Source of the DNA: Physocladia obscura
Taxonomy: Eukaryota > Chytridiomycota > Chytridiomycetes > Chytridiales > Chytriomycetaceae
Length of the DNA stretch: 26,080 bases
Assembly: GCA_027596945.1 (NCBI GenBank)
Contig: JADGJH010000137.1
Location: forward strand, 2,418 to 28,497
Direction of reading: 5' to 3'
Shown: piece after piece, positions 19,157 to 26,080 of the stretch
Layout of the letters: the number at the start of each line of letters is the position of its first letter
How positions within the stretch are numbered: the stretch's first letter is position 1
Notes under the pieces: model-generated
Database searches by the model: none
The model's input: the letters and a program-made list of their open reading frames with translations, nothing else
Told to the model about the DNA's origin: nothing
Translations under genes and position numbers: made by a program

Positions 19157-21630
19157 CTAAACTAGAAAAAAGTTGAGAAGAAAGAAAAGGCCTGGGATAG
19201 AAACTAGATGCGCACAACCGCTGTACAAGTTGACACGGGCTGCGGTAACTGTACCAGGAATATAACTATTACCAGGCGCAACATACGCAGCTACAGTCAC
19301 AGGAACAGTTGCGATAGTTGTTGTTGAAGCGAGGATTTGAGTGATAGTTTTGGCAGAAGCTGTAGAACTACTTTGAGTGACAGTTGCGCCAATAGTGGTT
19401 GTTTGAGTGTTGGTTGCTGTCGCTGTAAATCCAGTAGACGATGCGGTTGTGGAGCTAACTGAAGTAGACGATGTGGCAGTATCAATTTGAGCAGAAGCAG
19501 TTGTGTTAGCACTTGTGGATGATCCTGTGACTCCTGTGGTGCTGGAAGTTGTGGAATTTCTTGTGAGTGTTGTGGTGCCTCTAGTCGTAGCATCAGTAGT
19601 CGCAGTGGTGGAGCCAGGAGTAGCACTGCCAGTAGTGGCAGCAGTGGAAGTACCAGTAATCGCACCAATAGAAGAACCAGTAGCGGCAGAAGTAGTGGAA
19701 GTGGTAGTAATATTATCCACTGTAGTAGTAGGAGCAATCGTATTGGTGGTGGTGGTAGTTGTAGTGGATACAGAAACAGTAGCAGTTGTACTTGTAGTAG
19801 TTGTAGCCAAAGTACTTGTAGTCGTAGTAGTCGCAGTAGTAGTTGTTGTTGTGGGTGTGATTGCAGTTGTCGTGGTAGTAGCAATGGCCGTGGTAGTTGT
19901 ACCAGCTGTGGTGGGCTCGGTTGTAGTAGTAGCAGTAGTAGTTGTAGTAGTAGTTGTTGTTGTTGCAGTCGTAGTTGTTGTAGTCGTGGTACTAGTGGTG
20001 GTAGTTGTAGTTGTAGTAGTAGTAGTGGGTTTGGGCGTTGTAGCAGTAGTAGTGGTAGTAGTAGTTGTTGTTGTAGTCGTAGTGGTAGTAGTGGGTTTGG
20101 TTGTAGTTGTTGTTGTTGTTGTAGTCGTGGTACTAGTAGTGGTTGGCTTGGTTGTAGTAGTGGTAGTTGTAGTTGTAGTAGTAGTAGTGGGTTTGGGCGT
20201 TGTAGTAGTAGTTGTTGTTGTAGTCGTAGTGGTAGTAGTGGGTTTGGTTGTAGTTGTTGTAGTTGTTGTAGTCGTGGTACTAGTAGTGATGGGCTTGGTT
20301 GTAGTAGTGGTAGTAGTAGTTGTAGTGGGTTTGGCCGTTGTAGTAGTAGTGGTAGTAGTTGTTGTTGTTGTGGTCGTAGTAGCAGAAGTGGGCTTGCTTG
20401 TAGTAGTAGTTGTTGTTGTAGTCGTGGTACTAGTAGTGATGGGCTTGGTCGTAGTGGTAGTTGTTATCGTAGTTGTGGTACTAGTAGTAGTCGTGGTGGG
20501 CTTGGTTGTAGTAGTAGTAGTAGCAGGCTTGGTTGTAGTTGTAGGTGTTGTGGTTGTGGTTGTGGTCGTCGTCGTTCTTGTTGATATGGTTGTCGTTGTA
20601 GGCTTAGTTGTGGTAGTCGTGGCAGTCGTTGTTTTAGAGGTGGCAAGTCCAAGTGCGCCAAGAAACGCTTTTCCATAAGCTCCAGGAACCCCTTGACTCC
20701 CATTTTCATCCCGCTCCGCAACCCAAAAAGAAACAAGCGACACATAGTTAACGCTCTTCACCCAAGCCGCAAGCTGATCGGCATTTGTAAGTGTAAAATT
20801 TTCCGCTGTATCGTCGTTAAGCCCGACCATAACAGTGACGCCGATGCTGCCGACTTGGTTGCCGACCTGTGCGAAAGTTTTTTCAGCTGCGCCAATGGCA
20901 GCATTTGCCATGTCAGTAACGCCATTAGCATCAATAGTGGGATCGTAGAAGTCGAATGCCATGATGTTCAGAACGTCCACAATGACGTTGTAGTAGGCAG
21001 CCGATTGGAGGATGTAGAGACCGTCGCTTGTGAGGCCATACGATGCCACAGGAAGTGTATAGGACACTTTGATATTGGGATAATATTTTTGGATGTATGA
21101 GATGGCCTGGTTTCGTCGGTCAATGGATCCTTTACTCACGGCTTCTTGGTATGCCAGGTTTTCAACATCAAAGTCAGCCCAGGTTGCGTTGTTAGCAGTC
21201 AAAACACTGATGTATTTTTCGGCAAGGGTGACAACGTCGGTCGTAGTATTGGCCAAGTCAGAACCAAGTTGTCCACCGAATGAAATACGGTAGTTGCCAC
21301 CAAGAGACTAGTGATAAATAAGAATTTAAGACGATCACGTTCAACTAAAGGTGACAGAAAAAAACGAACCCGAATGTCCGCCATCTGCGCCGAATAGTAC
21401 ACGCCATCGGTAGCCGATACTCCATTCCACTGCGGGTTTCCCGCACTGTCGGCCGTAACAAACGCCAAAGTAAAAGATGTAACACCGGTTTGGGAGTTGT
21501 ACTTGATGACGTCAAAGTTGTCCAGCGATTCAATGTCTACATACGGCGCAAACGTCAAGGCAGTAATCTGCTCCACAGCCTGCAGAGCACTGGCTAACAG
21601 CAGTGCAAAGATTCCATACACAATATGCAT
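19157..21630 (-). CDS. Secreted GPI-anchored GH18 chitinase with long Thr-rich linker (803 aa)
   Basis: A family 18 glycoside hydrolase hydrolysing chitin at the cell wall or surface. Exons: 21370-21630 and 19157-21307, separated by a 62-nt phase-0 intron. A signal peptide is clear (MHIVYGIFALLLASALQA). The catalytic signature is WADFDVE (DxDxE, acid Glu at 136), preceded by ISFGGQLGSDLA and followed by SYTLPVASYGL and VLNIMAFDFYD. This resembles the bacterial-like chitinase D / fungal wall-chitinase branch. The domain ends near residue 309. It is followed by some 300 residues of almost pure Thr with spaced Lys-Pro, then a Ser/Thr/Ala/Gly-rich part. This is surely heavily O-glycosylated and forms a stalk. 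The protein ends with a hydrophobic tail (IPGLFFLLNFFLV) after small residues, as expected of a GPI signal. No chitin-binding module was seen. Confidence 0.92.
19740..20640 (-). repeat. Degenerate Thr-codon tandem repeat in the chitinase linker
   Basis: About 900 bp of ACN codons (GTN on the plus strand) with larger repeated blocks. A phrase containing GTGGGTTTGG recurs near 20028, 20089, 20187 and 20238, and one containing GTACTAGTAGTGATGGGCTT near 20277 and 20428. The units encode runs of Thr ended by Lys-Pro or Pro-Lys-Pro. The block structure suggests expansion by unequal exchange, so length probably varies between strains. Because no NAC codon is a stop, the plus strand is also open here (a Val-rich shadow). 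Confidence 0.85.
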
Positions 21631-22233
21631 TTTTCGGTTTTTTTGGATAAGGGTTGCTCTGACAAATGAAAGATGCCATTTTCTAATCTCTTTTTTTTTT
21701 TAATTGATAAAAAGTCCGCATTCCAACAAGACTGCTAATTCGTTTGGAAAAGTTATTTTGACTTTATACTAAATTTCTAATGTGCTTTTTGCATGTCTCA
21801 CACACTCTTTGTGTCTTTTTTCCGGAAGGGTTAGCGAGCTAGTGGAAATTGGTTCAGGGTTTCTCACTCAAATCAAAATTTCATCAATCAAAATTTGTAG
21901 AAAAAAATACGGAAGTAATCTGTTTCGTTTATTGTCTTTTGGATTTAATTCATGCGCATTAATGATTAGCGCAAACAAAAAAAACCTGTGAAGAATTTTA
22001 AAAAAAAATTGTTTGCTAGATAGCCCTTTGTCTGATTTACATAAATCATGGGTAGATGGAAATGGGAATTTCCAAAGAAATAATCTGCAAAATTTGTTCC
22101 TTCTTCCGTTTGATCTATACGATCAGTTTTTCGTTCGACTACGCCATCCTTCGAATTCCGTCAGTTTTTTCAAGCGAAACTGATACGGAAAACGCTGGTA
22201 CTTCTGTCAGATACATCACGTAATGTGAACATT
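21631..22233. other. Intergenic region upstream of the chitinase, no gene seen
   Basis: AT-rich, with a T run at 21691-21700 and many stops on both strands. A plus-strand open stretch at 21782-21991 has no protein-like features. The chitinase promoter should lie in 21640-22000; no motif is identified. Confidence 0.5.
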
Positions 22234-22936
22234 TTAATGGAGGAAAAAATTACACTTCTTCTGAGCTACCGGAAGCCTTTTGGACTGACCAATTCCCTTC
22301 AAGATGGCTCGAACATGCTGGATCTTGATAGCATGAATTCGTGATTCCATGTGGTTGTCAGGGCAGCGACGCTGTGATCTTACCCAGTTGAAGAACCGGT
22401 CGTAGTCGGTCATGAATGTGGCTTTTGTTATTGGAATGTTCTTTTTATAGAATAGTGGAATTTGAGGCTTAAGGGGTAAAAATTCGTTACATCCGACTAG
22501 AAGTGAAGGAAGAAAAATTGGGTAAGAGATTTAGCTAATAAGTATTTATTCAACTTTCAAGAAACAATAAAAAATTATTCCTTATTTCTTCAAGGAAGTG
22601 TCATGACAGCATCACGCGACGTGAGAAAATCTCGCACCAGATAGATTGATCTCGCTTCATTGGCTCGATCAAGGAGACGGGTTCCCAACTTCGTAAATTC
22701 TGGCAACATCAATCTTGTCGAATGTCAGCGAGAAAGGTCACAAAAAATAATACGCCATAGAACCCTTGTATGTCTGGTTTCGGTGGCCGCTGGCAAATTT
22801 TCCGATTTTCTTCAAAGCATCTGATGATGATTCTGCAGATAATCGTTGGAATACTCCACCGGCTGTTGTGCATCCGCAGTCAACAAATGAAGGCAAACAT
22901 AATTGGGAGTAATTCTGACAGAAATCGAACTTGAAA
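22234..22936 (-). CDS. Unidentified spliced gene, 3' exons
   Basis: Three minus-strand pieces join in consistent phase. The first, 22764-22936, has an acceptor at 22937-22939; it carries a Cys-rich segment (CLPSFVDCGCTTAGG) and KKIGKFASGHRNQTYK. The second, 22616-22699, reads EFTKLGTRLLDRANEARSIY. The third, 22234-22496, contains GCNEFLPLKPQIPLFYKKN, TDYDRFFNWVRSQRRCPDNH and HAIKIQHVRAILKG, and ends at a stop at 22234-22236. Introns would be 64 and 119 nt with GT-AG ends. Codon use is protein-like and CpGs occur normally. I recognise no family. The 5' end is not found: the sequence upstream to 23100 has no convincing exon or ATG, so the gene may be truncated or transposon-derived. Confidence 0.42.
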
Positions 22937-24063
22937 CTGGATTATTGGAGTGAAAAGAAGTAAGAAATAAAACAAAAAGTAAAGAGAAAGTAGAAGTACT
23001 CTATTTTGCAAATACAAGAAAAAAAGTGAAGCAACTAAAAAACTCTGTAAGTATTGTGAGTTTTGCACAAAATGTCCGAGTGCAAATTTTCACCTTTCAC
23101 GCAATTTCAATTCTGCGCAAATTCCCCAGCACTTTTGATGCCATACAAATTCACTCCTGCCACCACCCTCAAAAATTTGAGTACAAGTACAATACCTAAC
23201 TGTGTTGTGGAACATGGAACAAGTAACTAAAAATATATGGAAGCACATTCATATGCACATTAACAGGCGAGCAGTGCTGGAAGATAACAAGTATATCATA
23301 GACACCACCAACCTGAAAGTTAGAAGTCTCAGAGTTCATAAAGATGAGCTGATCTAATCGGAAATTCTTGTTTGGTCCTGGTAAGTTGCGTATTGAACTG
23401 CGATGAACGTGAATTAACTTGTTCACACAGTCCAGGGACCATCATCAAAATAACTGATCGAATTCTTCAAGAATGGACAAAGAAGGAAGAAAGTATTCAA
23501 GCAACTGTCTATGAGTACCATTAGAGACAGTTTCACCAACAACTTTCCCTGCTTTTCCAACTTTTCAGCCTTTTGGATAATCACATGCATTGGCACTCGT
23601 AGTCACACTTGGTGTGTCAGTGGCTGTGGCAGTCATGGAAGTAGCAGCTATGAGTGATGAAAATGTGAGGAAGTGATGAAGGTGATGAAGGGCAAATTAG
23701 AATTTTTCAAAATCCCAGGGAAGAGTGTGATGTGGTAATGGGAATAGAAACGGCTCCAAAGGACGATCTTTTTGTTGACAAAACAAGTGGCATCAATGTG
23801 CAGGTCAAGGAACAAATCACTATTGATAGTACGGCATGACCGTTCACAAATTACGGCACATAAACAGTCAACATCAAATTCTAAAATCGATGGGCTGTAA
23901 TTCGATTGATTGCTTTGCTTTTGAAATTAGCAAAATAATCTCTGTGATTCGGTCGTTGAAGTTACAGAATCTTACAGTAATCATGGTGCTCTTTTTGTAT
24001 TATTGCAATATGTGTTTTCTCAGTGTGTACCTCTTCACAAAAAAAAAACAAAAAACAATTTCA
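22937..24063. other. Region with scattered plus-strand coding-like scraps
   Basis: No gene can be assembled. Short plus-strand frames read like protein: 23251-23357 (HINRRAVLEDNKYIIDTTN), about 23435-23522 (TDRILQEWTKKEESIQATVY) and about 23675-23840 (ECDVVMGIETAPKDDL, then TSGINVQVKEQ, ending in TGA). They are separated by stops and frame changes. A decayed transposon or pseudogene is the likeliest reading. CpG is moderately low. Confidence 0.3.
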
Positions 24064-26080
24064 TCACTTCTTTTTTTTAGACTTGCTTTTCCCAGATTTT
24101 ACAGATTCATTTGCCGGATTCACCACCTCATGCTGCTCAATAACCACCGTACCATTCTGTAACTCGCTTTTTATCGGGCTTTCGTTCACCTTCTGCTCAA
24201 TTAAATTGTTAGCGTATTTTAAAATATTCAAAAAAGAAACCTGTTGTGTCTCCAAGTAAAACATTAAATCCCTCACTTGCTCACTAAGTTCATCAATCTG
24301 CTTATTTTTATCTGCCAGCTCAATGGCTTTGGCTTCAATTTGACTTTTAAACACTTCTTGATTTTGCCGCAACGAATTATTCACACTACGCTCCTCCGAA
24401 AACGTTTTTTCTAAAGCTGCAAGGCGTTCGAAAATTTTTTCATGCTTTCTGTCCATTTTTTCCCGTTCTTTTTGAAAACCATCCTCCAGTTTTTTGCGTT
24501 CTGCTGCTGCGCTGCTGATTGCTGCATTGCACTCAGCTTCCAATTGCGCCTTTTCGGTTTCCGCAAATGCCAGCTTTTGCATAACTGCATCCAATTTACT
24601 AGTACTCTCAACTGCAAAAGTATCGATTTGTTCCTCATACCACCGCCGCTGACTTTCAAGCTGACTGCTTAGAAGCATCGAATACTCAAATTCAATAGCA
24701 TCAGCCTCAGAATCACTATCATCATCCCATCGTCTTCCATCGTCTTCAGAATAATCCCCAAAGTGTTTCCCACTCTTCTTCTTCATGCCGTCGTTAACTT
24801 TTCCTTTTCCGTCTTTTCCCTGTTGTCGTCGTCGTCGTCGCCGCCGCCGTCTACCATCATCGTCGTCGCCATCATCATCATCTCCACCAATCAGTTCAAC
24901 AACTTTTCCATCAACTCCAGCACTTCGTATTAGCCGGTGCACATACCCGTCCCCTGCATAATCCCAGACTCGTTGCGTTTCGAGTTCCAGTGCGTACAGA
25001 TGCAACGTGTCTGCATAATGCTTGGCAGCATGCGCACGCTGATATCGACCACATCCGACGTTACCACAGATTAAACAGATCCAAAGGTTTTGTGTCGTCT
25101 TACAAGCTGTGCACGTGTTTGGTGAGATGCTGTTTCCGTGATTGCTATTGCTGTCGTTTATTTCAGGGTGGTTGCTGCCAGAATCATTTCCAAGAGCTGA
25201 ATCGGTTTGGTTTGCATGAAGTTCGTCATCTGTTTGATTTTCAGTGGGGAACGTGCGCGCGTGACTTTGGTCCGAGAGCAAAGGCGTGATTGCGCGGTAT
25301 GTTTGCTGATTGCGAGTGTTATTTTGATGATTTCGTAGATAGTGTGTTGTCGGATTTGACGAATACCGACAAACGGGACATGACGCATCTTGCCATTTGC
25401 TCAAACTTTATAAAACTTAATAAACAAAAAAGTAAATACAATTGCATAGCGTTATTTACCAGTTGCAATGAAAAGAATGGTGACACAAAATAGTCACAAG
25501 CCCAGTTACAGACGCGTCCATCCGGTCCAAGCAAACAGGACAAGTTGGCAATTCAATTAACGGCGAAGTAGCTGTTGAACTCGACGCACCCTGAGGTGAA
25601 CCCACTTCGCTGCCATTTCCGCTTCCACGGGTCATGGCAAGAGCTGCGCCACCAACACTGAAAATCGAATTGACATCTCCTGAGACACTCTGCGCAAATA
25701 CAAATTGCGGCACGTCAATTAATCGCGCAGAAAACACCACATCCGCGACCCAAACAACTCGACAAACTCCACCGCTATCGTCTCCTTGCAATGAATCAAA
25801 ACGCGAGTTGTTAAATTCGGCAAAAAAAGCTGCTGGCTCGCCATCATATGCGCGCCCGGTCCGGAAGCGGACAAGTACAATTGCGCGCGATAGTTGCGAG
25901 TCGCGTAGAAATCGAATGTGCGAGATTGAGGCGGTGTAGCTGGCAATATAGCGGAGGAGATCTTGGGCGGCCCAGTGTGACGGGATAGCCAGAATGCAAA
26001 GAGTTGTTGATGAGTTATCTTCTTTTTGCGATTGCTTGCTTTCTTCTTGTGAATGTGGCTCAGTTGGAGTTGGGGGGGGC
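24064..26080 (-). CDS. ETP1: BRAP/ETP1-type RING ubiquitin ligase (N-terminus outside window)
   Basis: Orthologue of BRCA1-associated protein (BRAP/IMP; yeast Etp1), a RING E3 ligase that in animals modulates Ras-MAPK scaffolding. Minus-strand exons: 25460-26080+, 24241-25405 and 24064-24192. Domains in order: BRAP2 domain (TLCILAIPSHWAAQDLLRY...SHIRFLRDSQ); RING, spliced across the 54-nt intron (CPVCLDRMDASV...CHHSFHCNCLSKW...CPVC); an unusually long Asn/Ser/His-rich spacer of about 70 residues; ZnF-UBP (CTACKTTQNLWICLICGNVG, then CGRY...HLYALE...VWDYAGDGYVHRL); an Asp run followed by nine Arg; a coiled coil; and the family signature RDLMFYLETQQ. The stop is at 24064-24066 after a Lys-rich tail. 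The intron 24193-24240 (48 nt, stopless, multiple of 3) is inferred because removing it restores the family sequence after LETQQ. Confidence 0.94.
24823..24890 (-). repeat. Trinucleotide repeats coding Arg and Asp runs in BRAP
   Basis: GTC/GCC triplets on the plus strand encode nine consecutive Arg on the minus strand, directly after CAT/CGT triplets that encode two Asp runs. It sits between ZnF-UBP and the coiled coil, where animal BRAP has only a short acidic linker. It is likely length-variable. Confidence 0.75.

Noticed and set aside
19297..19884. Minus-strand Leu/Pro/Gln-rich frame of 195 codons
   Set aside because: Shifted frame of the chitinase Thr/Ser repeat; composition follows from the repeat alone.
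19503..20678. Plus-strand Val-rich open frame of 391 codons
   Set aside because: It is the exact complement of the chitinase Thr codons; ACN repeats can never give a stop on the other strand. No independent features.

Overview
The window looks like nuclear DNA from an early-diverging fungus, most likely a chytrid (Chytridiomycota). The genes carry many short spliceosomal introns (mostly 45-120 nt). There is a fungal-type GPI-anchored GH18 chitinase and a HET-domain protein, both fungal features. A MORN2-like protein, of a kind usual in flagellated organisms, points to a zoosporic fungus. The phylum is my inference; no rRNA or other marker is present.

Layout. 1-5000 is a compact block of housekeeping genes: the 5' part of a MAP4K/GCK-type kinase (minus) and a MORN-repeat gene (plus) whose start codons lie only 57 bp apart; a 14-3-3 gene (minus, 7 exons, two of them microexons); and V-ATPase subunit C (minus, 9 exons, one intron apparently GC-AG). 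I rebuilt these exon by exon, and all phases and lengths close. 9038-10479 is the autophagy gene ATG6/Beclin 1 (minus, 4 exons). 16237-18393 is a 620-residue HET-domain protein (minus, 5 exons). 19157-21630 is a secreted chitinase with an enormous Thr-rich linker and a GPI signal. 24064-26080 is a BRAP/ETP1-type ubiquitin ligase (minus, N-terminus outside the window).

The most striking signal is not a gene. ATG6 sits as a roughly 1.5 kb CpG-rich segment between two DNA blocks (about 5660-8960 and 10561-16147) that have almost no CpG: I counted 4 and 6 CpGs by eye, against roughly 85 and 190 expected from base composition. This is the footprint expected of long-term cytosine methylation followed by deamination, and it stops sharply at the gene edges. 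The larger block contains the 3' part of a decayed, 5'-truncated non-LTR retrotransposon (RNase H plus a Cys-rich knuckle). One of its stop codons is a likely CGA-to-TGA change. The smaller block contains unidentified, intron-split coding pieces on the minus strand that still read well.

How the genes relate: apart from the divergent kinase/MORN pair, I see no pathway grouping. Kinase, 14-3-3, V-ATPase, ATG6 and BRAP are ordinary eukaryotic cell-biology genes. The HET gene and the repeat-rich blocks form the accessory part. I did not find a clear, complete, previously undescribed system. The best leads are the CpG-free blocks, the unidentified genes at 7075-7965 and 22234-22936, and the HET protein's uncharacterised C-terminal half.
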